DNA of 64,000 nt from Harryflintia acetispora (GCA_004340125.1 SLUK01000005.1:142668-206667), one strand, 5' to 3'; numbered from the stretch's first letter, positions 32,614-41,620 are shown. Numbers and translations are program-made. The notes: generated by a model from the letters alone, not told the origin.

Positions 32614-33100
32614 TGTCCTCCCCGATGAGCCCGATCTGACAGGGAAGCTCAAGCTCATCCTCTACATACGCCCTTGCCTTTTCGCTCAGGTGAGCATATT
32701 CCTGCGGGAGCATTAGCTCCACTCCAGTAATATCTATGCTTCCCGCAGTGCTTGTATGAATCTTTATCCCTATATTTGTCCCGCTGATTCCAAACTTCTT
32801 CAGCTTCTCGTCGATGACGGTGCGCAGGTTGTCGCTCGCGGCCTGCTCGACCTGCTCGCGCAGGCGCTCCGAGAGCTGCTGCTGCCCCCCCGCCACCTCC
32901 CCCTCGAAGAGGGCGCTGCCCGCCGAAAACTCGGGCAGGGAAATCCCCCGCAGCGGCAGCAGCAGGCAGAGCAGGAAGAAGGCCGAAAGGATGACCCGGA
33001 GTACCGGTTCCAGGGCGCTCTGCGGCAGCAGCAGGCGCAAGGCGCAGCAGCCGACTGCCGCCACGCAGACCATCGCGGCGAACTGGCGGATGGTTTCCAT
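32597..33100 (-). CDS. spoIIIAF: Stage III sporulation protein AF
   Basis: About 167 residues with two N-terminal membrane helices and a soluble domain ending 'YVEDELELPCQIGLIGED'. ATG 33100 was chosen (5 nt from GGGGGAG) over the adjacent ATG 33103. Part of the mother-cell channel complex; overlaps spoIIIAG. Confidence 0.9.
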   Translation of the reverse strand: METIRQFAAMVCVAAVGCCALRLLLPQSALEPVLRVILSAFFLLCLLLPLRGISLPEFSAGSALFEGEVAGGQQQLSERLREQVEQAASDNLRTVIDEKLKKFGISGTNIGIKIHTSTAGSIDITGVELMLPQEYAHLSEKARAYVEDELELPCQIGLIGEDNEDGT

Positions 33101-33114
33101 CATGACTCCCCCTT

Positions 33115-34263
33115 TCAGATCGTCGCGCTGAAGCTCAGTAGCAGGATGATCGAGACGAGGATCAGCAGCAGGAAGGAAAAGAGCAGCGCCAGCATGGTCC
33201 CCAGGCAATCCGAGCAGGCGCCCAACAGGCTCCCCAGCTTTTTGAGCGAGAGCGTCTGCGCCAGGAAGGCGGCCACCTTGACCGTAAAATACCACAGCAG
33301 CACCCGCACCAAAATCGGCAGGAAGGCCGCGGCCCCGGCCACCATCCCGAAGGCGCCCACCGCGCTCTTGAGCAGGTGGAGAGCCCCCTGCGCGGCCGAG
33401 AGCGCCTCGGAGATCGCCCCGCCCACGATGGGCACGAAGCTCCCCACCAGGAATTTCCCGGTCTTGAGCATGGCATTGTCAGCGCCCACCGAGACCAGCG
33501 TCTGCATCGAGAGCAGCCCCACATAGGCGGTCATCGTAAGCGTCAGGCTCCAGGTGACGAAGGAGCGCACCCCCTTGGCCAGCGGCAGCACCCCGATATC
33601 CTCCCCCACGCTGCCGGCCACGCAAAGCCCCATATAGATCCCCATGAAGGGGACCAGCACGCTCGAAGCGAAGCTCGAGATCAGCTGGCAAGCGAAGAAG
33701 AGCAGCAGGTTATAGCTCGTCGCCGTCACCGGCGCGCCCCCCACCGTGACGATCGAGCAGAAGACCGGGATAAAGGAGAGCATGAAGTTTGCGCACCCGC
33801 GGATCGCCTCGGCCGCCCCGACGATGCACCCGCCGATCGGCTTCGCGATCACGGTGATGACGCAGAGCACCGAAACGGTGGAGAAAACCGGGGAGAGCGT
33901 CCCCTTGGAAAGTCCGCTTTTCAGAGTGTCCACCAGTGCGCAGAGCACCACCACCCCGGCGATCATTCCGAGCGTCGCCAGGGGTTTTTGCACCGTGTTC
34001 TTCACCTGCGCTTTCACCACCCGCACGAAGTCCCCGGGCGAGAGGGAGAGTAGCGCGCCAAGGTCGATTTCACCAAGGTCGAGCTCCTCGAGGATGTCCC
34101 TGGCCTCCCCCGGCAGCTCGTTTGCGAGCTCCTGCGCGCCGAGGCTCTGCAGCTGCTGTTCCAGCTGCCCCTGCACCTCGTCGCTCAGCGGCGCGGCGCG
34201 CGCCGGCAGCGGCAGTCCCCAAAGGAGCAGCAGCGCCGCCGCCAGAAAAAAAAGTCGTTTCAT
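33115..34263 (-). CDS. spoIIIAE: Stage III sporulation protein AE
   Basis: 382 residues from ATG 34263, beginning with a signal-peptide-like helix (MKRLFFLAAALLLLWGL) and about seven further membrane segments. Contains 'GGAPVTATSYNLLLFFACQL' and the Gly-rich 'VGSFVPIVGGAISEAL', typical of the family. Export-gate-like channel component. Confidence 0.93.
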   Translation of the reverse strand: MKRLFFLAAALLLLWGLPLPARAAPLSDEVQGQLEQQLQSLGAQELANELPGEARDILEELDLGEIDLGALLSLSPGDFVRVVKAQVKNTVQKPLATLGMIAGVVVLCALVDTLKSGLSKGTLSPVFSTVSVLCVITVIAKPIGGCIVGAAEAIRGCANFMLSFIPVFCSIVTVGGAPVTATSYNLLLFFACQLISSFASSVLVPFMGIYMGLCVAGSVGEDIGVLPLAKGVRSFVTWSLTLTMTAYVGLLSMQTLVSVGADNAMLKTGKFLVGSFVPIVGGAISEALSAAQGALHLLKSAVGAFGMVAGAAAFLPILVRVLLWYFTVKVAAFLAQTLSLKKLGSLLGACSDCLGTMLALLFSFLLLILVSIILLLSFSATI

Positions 34264-34307
34264 CGTCCCGCGTCCTTTCCGCCGCGCCGCCGGGCGGCGC
34301 GGCGCTT

Positions 34308-34697
34308 TCACATCGCCATGAAGCCGAGCGCAATCGACACGATCTCCTCGAACATCGGCAGCGCCAGCACCACCAGCATGAGCTTGCCCGCGAGCTCGAT
34401 CTTCGAGGCGATGGCGCTCTCCCCCGCGTCCCGGCAGCTCTCCGAGGCGATCTGGGTGATGAAGCAGATCCCGAGGGATTTTAAGAGGATTTCGATATAC
34501 TGCCCGTCGATCTGCACTTGCTGCATCATCGAACGGATGGTATCGAAAGCCGGGATCAGTTCCCCGAGCACCGCCGCGAAGATCACCACTGAGCAGATCA
34601 GCGAGACCATCAGCGCATACTCCGGCTTATACTGCCGCAGCAGCACCACAATGCACACCGCCACAATCGCCAGTCCCACAATCGCCGTCAGTTCCAT
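34308..34697 (-). CDS. spoIIIAD: Stage III sporulation protein AD
   Basis: 129 residues from ATG 34697 (GGAGGG upstream), mostly four membrane helices, with 'KSLGICFITQIASESCRDAGESAIASKIEL' in the conserved loop. Longer upstream ORF is spurious. Confidence 0.93.
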   Translation of the reverse strand: MELTAIVGLAIVAVCIVVLLRQYKPEYALMVSLICSVVIFAAVLGELIPAFDTIRSMMQQVQIDGQYIEILLKSLGICFITQIASESCRDAGESAIASKIELAGKLMLVVLALPMFEEIVSIALGFMAM

Positions 34698-34711
34698 ATT
34701 CCCTCCGATCG

Positions 34712-34906
34712 CTAGAGCCCGAACAGCGTCTTGACCGTGTCGAAGAGGGTGCTGATCTGCTGGACCACCATCATCAGCACCACCACCAGCCCGGCAAGGG
34801 TGGTCATCATCGCCTGCTCCTCCCGTCCCGAGCGGACCAGCACCTGGTTGAGCACCGCCACAATGATCCCGATGGCCGCTATTCTGAAAATCAAATCGAC
34901 ATCCAT
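34712..34906 (-). CDS. spoIIIAC: Stage III sporulation protein AC
   Basis: 64 residues from ATG 34906, two membrane helices: MDVDLIFRIAAIGIIVAVLN and AGLVVVLMMVVQQISTLF. Standard length for the family. Confidence 0.93.
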   Translation of the reverse strand: MDVDLIFRIAAIGIIVAVLNQVLVRSGREEQAMMTTLAGLVVVLMMVVQQISTLFDTVKTLFGL

Positions 34907-34990
34907 TCCTTTTCCGCCCCTTCCTTGAGCACCCAAAGGGCGCAAGACCAATTTCCGACCTGAAGAAAAACGCACCCTTTGCCGACTGTT

Positions 34991-35494
34991 TTACAGCAGC
35001 ACGACCGCCACCGCCACCCCCGAAAGCACCCCCAGCGAGGAATAGAGCTTGGCGCGGCTGCGGCAAACCTCCTCGGCCGCCTCGGCCTGCTGCAGCATGT
35101 TGGCGCGCACCAGCCTGATCCCGCGGAGCTGGTTTTCGAGGTCCGACTGCCCCAGGATAGAGCTCAGCTCGCCCAGCAGCTCGCGGTCCCTTTGGTCCAG
35201 CGCGCAGCGGCTTTCATCGAGGCTCTCGACAAATGCCCGCGGAAAGGGGGTCGCCCCCGCCAGCTTCCCGGCGCACAGGGAGATGAAGTCGAGCTCGCGC
35301 AGCAGCGGCTCGTCTCGCAGCCCGTCGAAAATCTCCCCGAGGGGGCTCAAGGTATAGCTCAGCCGTTCCTGCAGCAGATGCAAAAAGAGCTGCACCTTCT
35401 TGAGGTGCCCCTCCCGCCGGCGAAGCGACGCCGCGCCCATCAAGCCGCAGGACGAGCAAAACAGAACCACCAAAACCATTCCGATCAGCTTCAT
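34991..35494 (-). CDS. spoIIIAB: Stage III sporulation protein AB
   Basis: 167 residues: N-terminal membrane helix, a helical hairpin domain (SLRRREGHLKKVQLFLHLLQ) resembling type II secretion F-like proteins, and a C-terminal helix (GVLSGVAVAVVLL). It starts 5 nt after the spoIIIAA stop. Confidence 0.92.
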   Translation of the reverse strand: MKLIGMVLVVLFCSSCGLMGAASLRRREGHLKKVQLFLHLLQERLSYTLSPLGEIFDGLRDEPLLRELDFISLCAGKLAGATPFPRAFVESLDESRCALDQRDRELLGELSSILGQSDLENQLRGIRLVRANMLQQAEAAEEVCRSRAKLYSSLGVLSGVAVAVVLL

Positions 35495-35499
35495 AATGA

Positions 35500-36486
35500 T
35501 TACCCTTCCTTTCCTTGCGCCAATTCTCTGACGTCCAGAATCTCCAGCACTTCCCCCGGCGCGCCGCTGCCGCAGAGCAGCACCGCCTTGTCGAACGCCC
35601 CAGTGCGCAGCAGCGCGCGCGCCTGGGGGCGACGGTATAAATCCTCCCGTCCCGCGCAGTGCACGGTGGTGATCAGGCTCACCGCCGAGAAGAGGCCCAT
35701 GCGCACCGCCTCGAGCTCGTCCTCGCGCCCTACCTCGTCGCAGACGATCACCTGCGGGGAGAGGGTGCGGATCGCAATCTCGATCCCCGCCTGCTTGGGA
35801 TAGCCGTAGAGCAGGTCGGTGCAGGCGCCGATGTCGTTGGTGGGCACCCCCTGGTAGACCGCCGCCAGCTCACAGCGCTCGTCCACCAGGGACACCTTGT
35901 AATAGCTCCCGAGCTCCCCATCCGAGAGCGAGCGCGCCAGGTCGCGGATCAGGGTGGTCTTTCCGCTGGCGGGCGGCCCCGCCACCAGCACCCCGCAAAG
36001 CCCCTCCCCGAAGAGGCTTTGCCCAAGCCCCCTCGCACAGCCGCGCATCTGGCGGGCCACCCGCAGGTTGATCGACGAAATTTCCCGCAGCCCGCTGAGA
36101 TGCTCCCCCTCGCCGCTGAGGCTTCCGCAGATCCCCGCGCGGTGCCCGCCTGGGAGGGAGATATAGCCCCTGGCAATCTCATGCTGATGGGTGTGGATCG
36201 AATAGCCGCACAGGGTGCGAAAGCACTCGAAGAGGTCGGCCTTGCTGACGAGGTAAGCGCTATTCGGCGGGGATGGATGGCACCCTCCCTGCCGGTCGAG
36301 GAAAAGGTGCTCGGTCCCGGTATGTAAGGCCATCGGCTGGCCGACCCGCAGGCGGATTTCCTGCACCCGCGCCGCCGTCTCGCCTGGAACCTGCCGCAGC
36401 AGACCGAAGAGCCGTTCGCCCAGCGCCTTCGCCGCCTCATAGAAGCGCTCGCCGGCGCCCGTTTGTTGTATCATGTGTTTGATCAT
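35500..36486 (-). CDS. spoIIIAA: Stage III sporulation protein AA (ATPase)
   Basis: About 328 residues; secretion-type ATPase with Walker A GPPASGKTTLIRDLA and Walker B VIVCDEVGREDELEAV. Start taken at ATG 36486 next to AAAGGA; ATG 36474 is an alternative. It should power the SpoIIIA complex in the mother cell. First gene of the eight-gene cluster AA-AH, which is complete and in canonical order. Confidence 0.93.
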   Translation of the reverse strand: MIKHMIQQTGAGERFYEAAKALGERLFGLLRQVPGETAARVQEIRLRVGQPMALHTGTEHLFLDRQGGCHPSPPNSAYLVSKADLFECFRTLCGYSIHTHQHEIARGYISLPGGHRAGICGSLSGEGEHLSGLREISSINLRVARQMRGCARGLGQSLFGEGLCGVLVAGPPASGKTTLIRDLARSLSDGELGSYYKVSLVDERCELAAVYQGVPTNDIGACTDLLYGYPKQAGIEIAIRTLSPQVIVCDEVGREDELEAVRMGLFSAVSLITTVHCAGREDLYRRPQARALLRTGAFDKAVLLCGSGAPGEVLEILDVRELAQGKEG

Positions 36487-36637
36487 TCCTTTCTCGGGAG
36501 CCGGCAGCCGAAGGCGGCCTCCCCCGGGCCGCGATCCACGGCCTGTCCGTCCTTTGCATATCACATCATATTAGCCTGTCCCCCCATTTAGAACCACCGG
36601 CAGAATAATCCTCTTCCCCGCGCGGGCCGGTTAAAGT

Positions 36638-36678
36638 AAAAAAGCCCTTCCCGGCCATGGCCGGGAAGGGCTTTTAAT
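36638..36678. terminator. Bidirectional terminator
   Basis: AAAAGCCCTTCCCGGCC/GGCCGGGAAGGGCTTTT, a perfect 17-bp palindrome between the hypothetical membrane gene and the spoIIIA cluster. The remaining ~150 bp up to spoIIIAA hold no other gene I can support. Confidence 0.88.
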
Positions 36679-36687
36679 CCATACTAT

Positions 36688-37221
36688 TTAAAGCACCGTG
36701 AGCGTGAGGGACTTTTCCACCGTGTCAAGGGTCTGGCCGCTGACGCTGTCGCAGGCTTCGATGAGGGCCGTCGCCTCGTGGCTGCCAAGCTCCGGCACAA
36801 AGGAGAGCGCCGCATGCTCGACGTAATGATAGGGCTTGATCAGCCCCGAACGGTAGAGCTGGGTGCCGTCGGCAAGGGTCAGGGTCACCCGCATGAGCTG
36901 CTGGTTCTCGGGCGGATTTTCGATCCGCAGGTTTGCCGTGCCCTCCTTGCTGCTGACGACCGGCTTTTCGTTGAGGCGGTAGCTGAAGGAATCGAGGTCC
37001 CACAAATCCCCCGCCTTGGTATCGGTGAGCATCCCCACCTGCGCGGCGGTTTCATAGCCGTCGGGTGAAAACGCCTTCGCCTGGCCCATCCAGTCGTGGA
37101 TGATCACCCCCACCACAATCCCGGCGACGCACAGGGAGATAGCGAGTGAGATGAAAAACATCACCTTCCGGCTGTAGCGCCGGTTGCCGTAACCGCGATA
37201 GGTGCGCAAATCTCTGGACAT
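36688..37221 (-). CDS. Single-pass membrane protein of unknown function
   Basis: 177 residues from ATG 37221, chosen because AAAGGAG lies 7 nt upstream; earlier ATGs are less well supported. A basic Tyr/Arg-rich start (RDLRTYRGYGNRRYSRK) precedes one membrane helix (about 20-42), followed by an extracytoplasmic beta-rich domain with 'LMRVTLTLADGTQLYRSGLI' and 'YVEHAALSFVPELG'. It resembles Ig-like extracellular modules but I cannot name a family. It stands alone with its own terminator. Confidence 0.75.
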   Translation of the reverse strand: MSRDLRTYRGYGNRRYSRKVMFFISLAISLCVAGIVVGVIIHDWMGQAKAFSPDGYETAAQVGMLTDTKAGDLWDLDSFSYRLNEKPVVSSKEGTANLRIENPPENQQLMRVTLTLADGTQLYRSGLIKPYHYVEHAALSFVPELGSHEATALIEACDSVSGQTLDTVEKSLTLTVL

Positions 37222-37319
37222 CACGTTACTCCTTTGACTCATCTTTCCTTCCATTATACTGCATTGTAGAGAAAAATAGTTGACCATTTTGTGAAAAGTG
37301 GTGGGAAATTTCATCAAAA

Positions 37320-37490
37320 AGAGGTGAACCCCCTCTTGGTGGGTTCACCCCTCCCTGCGCCTTTCTACGATTGATGAGGGCTCCTCGCCCTCAAACTCCC
37401 CGCCAGAGAAGTACGGCGCCATCGGCGCCGTTAGCCCCCTTGGAACCCTATTATTCAGAGCGCGGGCTGAGCATGGCCGCATTCGTAAAA
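37320..37490. repeat. Palindrome-rich intergenic repeat, copy B (inverted)
   Basis: Inverted relative of 24970-25100: shares GATTGATGAGGGCTCCTCGC, the TTTGAGGGC segment, CTTGGAACCCTATTATTCAG and the GCTCAG block near its end. Local hairpins occur at about 37322-37350 and 37406-37432. Together with neighbouring bases it fills the 312-bp gap before thiT. Confidence 0.75.
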
Positions 37491-37533
37491 GATTCTTTCG
37501 CGAATCGGGAGCGGTGGCTCACCGCCTCGCCGC

Positions 37534-38106
37534 CTATGCCATCTTCTTGCGGGTGATCGAGGCGCTCGCCAGGGAAAATACCTTCGAGAGAACCAGCGCG
37601 CCCAGGATGGTGGTGACCATCTCGGGGCCCATGTAGGCGATGTTGTAGGTGAAGGAGTAGGCAATCGCCCCGAAGCCGTCCGAGACGAGCGACCCCCAGA
37701 CCAGGAACCCGGAGACAAAGTGGCAGGCAAAGCGCACCAGCACCGCCAGCGCCGAGCCTGCGGTATAGCCGATGGTCTGGCTCTTGATCGAGTGGCGGAA
37801 AACGCCGCCGAGCCCCATTGCGCCGTAGGCCAGCAGGTAGTCGATCACCGCCGCGCCGATGACCACCCAGGCGCTGCCGCCCGCGCCCGTAAAGCCGGTC
37901 ATCATATCCAGCAGCCCGTAGGCCGCTCCGCAGAGCACGCCCCAGCGCACTCCGTGGCGGTAGCCGAGCAGGGTCAGCGGCAGCATCGAAAACAGGGTGA
38001 TCGAGCCGCCCGCGGCCCCCACCTTGATCCGAAAGACGTTGTTGAGGATCAGCGCCAGGGCGATCATCAACGCACTTTCCACCAGTTTCTTTGTTTTTTC
38101 GTTCAT
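37534..38106 (-). CDS. thiT: Thiamine ECF transporter S component ThiT
   Basis: 190 residues from ATG 38106 (GGAGGAAGGAAAG upstream), six membrane helices, with 'FSMLPLTLLGYRHGVRWGVLCG' and 'RFACHFVSGFLVWG' typical of ThiT. It binds thiamine and works with the shared ECF module, which is not in the window. Control by the TPP riboswitch immediately upstream confirms the substrate. Confidence 0.94.
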   Translation of the reverse strand: MNEKTKKLVESALMIALALILNNVFRIKVGAAGGSITLFSMLPLTLLGYRHGVRWGVLCGAAYGLLDMMTGFTGAGGSAWVVIGAAVIDYLLAYGAMGLGGVFRHSIKSQTIGYTAGSALAVLVRFACHFVSGFLVWGSLVSDGFGAIAYSFTYNIAYMGPEMVTTILGALVLSKVFSLASASITRKKMA

Positions 38107-38167
38107 CTTTCCTTCCTCCAAAATCAATTTATTTCGGCAGTCCAGAAAACCTCCCCCGGAAAACGAT

Positions 38168-38306
38168 ACGCCCCGCGGCAAATACCGCGAGGCGCAATTA
38201 AAGCAATCACGTTTCCTACGCTGGCATTACCCAGATCAGGTTTGAGGGTTTTGAAATATCAGTCGGATTTCTCTCTCAGCCGGGCTCTTCCCAGCTCCCC
38301 TGTGGT
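38168..38306 (-). promoter_or_regulatory. TPP riboswitch with expression-platform hairpin
   Basis: Minus-strand THI-element hallmarks: CAGGGGAGCTGGGAAGAGC..., GGCTGAGAG, then ACCTGATCTGGGTAATGCC and AGCGTAGGAAA (about 38211-38306). A 10-bp hairpin (38169-38178 with 38185-38194) followed by TATCGTTTT lies downstream as terminator. Thiamine pyrophosphate should shut off thiT. Confidence 0.95.
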
Positions 38307-38327
38307 TTATGAAACTGTCCGGTTCTG

Positions 38328-38356
38328 ATTGTACTCACTTTTTTGCCGCTTGTCAA
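38328..38356 (-). promoter_or_regulatory. Sigma-A promoter of the TPP riboswitch-thiT unit
   Basis: On the minus strand TTGACA, 17-bp spacer, TACAAT, starting 3 bp after the prfB stop. Confidence 0.82.
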
Positions 38357-38359
38357 CCG

Positions 38360-39484
38360 CTATTTTCCCTCGCCGAGGGTACCGTTGGCCTGCTGCTTTA
38401 AGTACTCGTTGATGAACCCGTCGATGTCCCCATCCATCACCGCGCCGATGTTCCCCACCTCGAAGCCGGTGCGGTGGTCCTTGGCCATGGTGTAGGGCAT
38501 AAAGACGTAGGAACGGATCTGGCTGCCCCAAGTGATCTCCTTCTGGTCGCCCTTGATGTCCTCGATCCGCTCGAGGTGCTCGCGCTCCTTGATCTCGATG
38601 AGCTTGGAGCGCAGCATCTTCATACAGACCTCGCGGTTCTGGTGCTGGCTGCGCTCGTTCTGGCAGGCCACCACGATCCCGGTGGGCAGATGGGTGATCC
38701 GCACCGCCGATTCGGTCTTGTTGACGTGCTGCCCGCCCGCGCCCGAGCTGCGGTAGGTGTCCACCTGAAGATCAACCGGATTGATCTCCACCTCGGTGTC
38801 GTCGTCAATCTCGGGCATGACCTCGAGCGAGGCGAAGGAGGTGTGCCGCCGTCCCGAGGCATCGAAGGGGGAGATGCGCACCAGGCGGTGCACCCCGCTC
38901 TCGCACTTGAGGTAACCGTAGGCGTTCTGCCCCTCGATCAGGATCGAGGCGCTCTTGATCCCGGCCTCGTCCCCGTCCAGCCAGTCGAGCAGTTTATATT
39001 TGAAGCCCCGGCGCTCGGCCCAGCGGGTATACATGCGGTAGAGCATCTGGGCCCAGTCCTGCGCCTCGGTGCCGCCCGCCCCGGCGTGGAAGGTGAGGAT
39101 GGCGTTGTTGCGGTCATATTCGCCCGAGAGCAGGGTGGAAAGGCGCTGCTCCTCGATCCTGCGTTCGAGCTGCTCATAGGCTTCGCTCACCTCGCCCAGC
39201 ACCGAGAGGTCCCCCTCCTCATTGCCCAGCTCGCAGAGCGTCTCGGTGTCCTCGTAGAGGGCGTAGAGCTTGTCGTAGTCCTCCTTGCGCCCCTTGAGGG
39301 CGGAAATCTCCTTGAGCACCTTCTGGCTGCCGGATACGTCATTCCAGAAGTATTCGTCCTTGGTGCGCTCCTCGAGCGCCCCGAGCTTCTCGGCGGCCGC
39401 GTCGTACCCCACCGCCTGGCGCAGGTCCAAAAGCTCCTTTTTGGTATCCCGCAGCTTTAGCATGAGCTGTTCAAATTCCAGCAT
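38360..39484 (-). CDS. prfB: Peptide chain release factor 2
   Basis: 374 residues: GGQ motif in 'RSSGAGGQHVNKTESAVR', stop-codon-recognition SPF in 'VRISPFDASGRRHTSF'. It releases peptides at UAA and UGA. The ORF is continuous from ATG, and I see no in-frame UGA or CUUUGA slippery site near codon 25, so this copy lacks the usual programmed +1 frameshift. Two candidate promoters lie upstream. Confidence 0.95.
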   Translation of the reverse strand: MLEFEQLMLKLRDTKKELLDLRQAVGYDAAAEKLGALEERTKDEYFWNDVSGSQKVLKEISALKGRKEDYDKLYALYEDTETLCELGNEEGDLSVLGEVSEAYEQLERRIEEQRLSTLLSGEYDRNNAILTFHAGAGGTEAQDWAQMLYRMYTRWAERRGFKYKLLDWLDGDEAGIKSASILIEGQNAYGYLKCESGVHRLVRISPFDASGRRHTSFASLEVMPEIDDDTEVEINPVDLQVDTYRSSGAGGQHVNKTESAVRITHLPTGIVVACQNERSQHQNREVCMKMLRSKLIEIKEREHLERIEDIKGDQKEITWGSQIRSYVFMPYTMAKDHRTGFEVGNIGAVMDGDIDGFINEYLKQQANGTLGEGK

Positions 39485-39532
39485 AAATCCGTCTCCATTC
39501 CTGCCGCAATGCGGCCAAACGCTTTACCATTT

Positions 39533-39562
39533 ATTATATATCATCACACGCGCTCTTGTAAA
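39533..39562 (-). promoter_or_regulatory. Candidate prfB promoter, proximal
   Basis: On the minus strand TTTACA, 18-bp spacer, TATAAT. Confidence 0.6.
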
Positions 39563-39575
39563 GTATGCACCGTTT

Positions 39576-39604
39576 ATCTTATCATACCGTCTATCCTTTT
39601 ACAA
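39576..39604 (-). promoter_or_regulatory. Candidate prfB promoter, distal
   Basis: On the minus strand TTGTAA, 17-bp spacer, TAAGAT; weaker than the proximal one. Confidence 0.4.
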
Positions 39605-39729
39605 CGCCGGCGGCCCTGCCCAATATCCTTAGTCCTTTCTCATAGGTATGGATTTTTGCGGTAAAATATAGTATACTGTGGATTACGAACCCGAAATGTG
39701 CCCACCTGTGAGAGGAGATCCTCGGCTAT

Positions 39730-40686
39730 ATGAGCAAATATACCGGCGTAAAATGCCCGATCTGTGAGCAAAAGTTCACCGATGGCGACGATATTGTGGT
39801 CTGTCCGGTCTGCGGCACCCCCTATCACCGCACCTGCTATCAAAAGGCCGGCAGCTGCGTCAACCAGAAGCTGCACGAGACGCACACCGAATGGAGCGAG
39901 CAGGGCGCGCGCGCCCAGGAGGAGACCAAGTACGACGCCTCCCTTCCGCTGCGCTGCCCCAAGTGCGGCACCGTCAACCCGTCCGACGGGATCTTCTGCC
40001 AGATCTGCGGCTCCCGCCTGGGAGAAGGCAGCGGACCGCACGCGCAAAACCCTACGCAGAACCCCGACCCGATCACCCTCAACCCCTTTACCACCCCCTA
40101 CGGCGGCGTCTCGCCGGACGAGGAGATCGACGGGGTCTCGGTGCGGGACATCGCTTTGTATGTGGGGGAAAACTCCCACTACTTCATCCCGAAATTCAAA
40201 TCCTTTTCCGGCGGCGGCCGCCATTCGACCTGGAACTGGCCGGCCTTCCTCTTTCGCGGGTACTACTTCCTCTACCGCAAGATGTACGGCCTCGGGGTCG
40301 CGCTGCTGCTGATCACCGCGGCGATCGGGCTGCCAGCACTCCTGATCAACCTCGCGCTGGCCTCCCAGCTCTATAACCTGCCGCTCATTTCGATGGCCCC
40401 GGCCACCTTCGATCTTTTAAACAAGCTGCGCTTTGCCGGCAGTCTCCTGTCCGCATTGCTCTCGGTGGGGTGCGCCATTCTTTTCAACCGCGCCTACTGC
40501 CGAAAGGTCATCCGCTCGGTCAAAAAAATCCAGAAACAGTTCGGCGGCGACCTCTATGCGCAGGACTACATCCTCGCCCTGACAAAGCGGGGCCGCACCA
40601 ACCGCATGCTCATCCTGGTACTGCTGCTCCTGCTCCTGGCGGGCTCGATGGCCATGTCCCTGCTGATGGTCATGTTCCTGGTATAA
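39730..40686 (+). CDS. RING-like/zinc-ribbon membrane protein (DUF2628-type)
   Basis: 318 residues. The N-terminus has a prokaryotic RING-like metal site (CPICEQKF..., CPVCGTPYHRTCYQK), then a zinc ribbon (about 77-98: CPKCGTVNPSDGIFCQICG). After a Pro/Asn-rich linker, a 'WNWPAFLFRGYYFLYRKMY' segment leads into three to four membrane helices, the DUF2628 layout. No ubiquitin-type partner is seen, so the RING-like fold is more likely a protein- or RNA-binding module. It is 20 nt upstream of galU and probably co-transcribed. Confidence 0.78.
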   Translation: MSKYTGVKCPICEQKFTDGDDIVVCPVCGTPYHRTCYQKAGSCVNQKLHETHTEWSEQGARAQEETKYDASLPLRCPKCGTVNPSDGIFCQICGSRLGEGSGPHAQNPTQNPDPITLNPFTTPYGGVSPDEEIDGVSVRDIALYVGENSHYFIPKFKSFSGGGRHSTWNWPAFLFRGYYFLYRKMYGLGVALLLITAAIGLPALLINLALASQLYNLPLISMAPATFDLLNKLRFAGSLLSALLSVGCAILFNRAYCRKVIRSVKKIQKQFGGDLYAQDYILALTKRGRTNRMLILVLLLLLLAGSMAMSLLMVMFLV

Positions 40687-40706
40687 CATTTCAAGGAGGA
40701 CGCCAA

Positions 40707-41579
40707 ATGAAAATCCGCAAAGCGGTCATACCGGCGGCGGGCCTGGGCACGCGGGTGCTCCCCGCCTCCAAGGCCATGCCCAAGGAGATGCTCCCGATCG
40801 TGGATAAGCCCGCGATCCAGTACATCGTCGAGGAGGCGGTCGCCTCCGGGATCGAGGATATCCTCATCATCACCAGCCGCGGCAAGACCACGGTCGAGGA
40901 CCACTTCGACCGCAACCCCGAGCTGGAGGCAAAGCTCCTCGCCGCGGGCAAGCAGGATCTCTACGAGCAGATGGTGCGCATCTCGAACCTCTGCAACATC
41001 CAGTACATCCGCCAGAAGGAAACCAAGGGCCTCGGGCACGCGGTGCTCTGCGCCAAGACCTTCGTGGGGGACGAGCCGTTCGCCGTGCTCTACGGCGACG
41101 ACGTGATCATCGGTGAGCGCCCCGCCTGTGGGCAGCTCTGTGACGCCTACCTCAAATATGGCCTCGGGGTGGTCGGGATCAAGGAAGTCCCGCTCGAGAT
41201 GATCCACAAATACTGCTCACTGGACGTCAAGCACATCGACAAGAACATCTTCAAGGTGTTCGACATGGTCGAGAAGCCCACCCCCGAGCAGGTAATCTCC
41301 CCCTATGCCATCCTCGGGCGCTGCGTGCTGCCCCCGAGCATCTTCAAAATCCTCGAGGACACCCCGCCCGGCGCGGGCGGCGAAATCCAGCTGACCGACG
41401 CCATGCGCCAGCTCGCCTCGATGGAAACCATGACCGGCGTGGTCTTCGAGGGGACCCGCTACGACATGGGCAACAAGCTGGGAATTTTGCAGGCGATCGT
41501 GGAGGTGGGGCTCTGTCACCCCGAGATCGGGGCGGACTTTAAGGAATACCTGCGCGGGATCACCGACAAACTGAACTGA
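40707..41579 (+). CDS. galU: UTP-glucose-1-phosphate uridylyltransferase
   Basis: 290 residues from ATG 40707 after AAGGAGG. Nucleotide-binding start AVIPAAGLGTRVLPASKAMP with the catalytic Lys region 'MLPIVDKPAIQYIVEEA', and 'AVLYGDDVIIG'. It makes UDP-glucose for glycan synthesis, possibly also feeding the cyclic-glucan-synthase-like protein at 48558-55787. Confidence 0.95.
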   Translation: MKIRKAVIPAAGLGTRVLPASKAMPKEMLPIVDKPAIQYIVEEAVASGIEDILIITSRGKTTVEDHFDRNPELEAKLLAAGKQDLYEQMVRISNLCNIQYIRQKETKGLGHAVLCAKTFVGDEPFAVLYGDDVIIGERPACGQLCDAYLKYGLGVVGIKEVPLEMIHKYCSLDVKHIDKNIFKVFDMVEKPTPEQVISPYAILGRCVLPPSIFKILEDTPPGAGGEIQLTDAMRQLASMETMTGVVFEGTRYDMGNKLGILQAIVEVGLCHPEIGADFKEYLRGITDKLN

Positions 41580-41586
41580 CGAAGCA

Positions 41587-41620
41587 AAGCTCCCCGGCTA
41601 TACGCCGGGGAGCTTCTGTT
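41587..41620. terminator. Bidirectional terminator
   Basis: AAGCTCCCCGGC/GCCGGGGAGCTT stem with TTTTAT after it on the plus strand; separates convergent galU and the aldolase gene. Confidence 0.85.
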
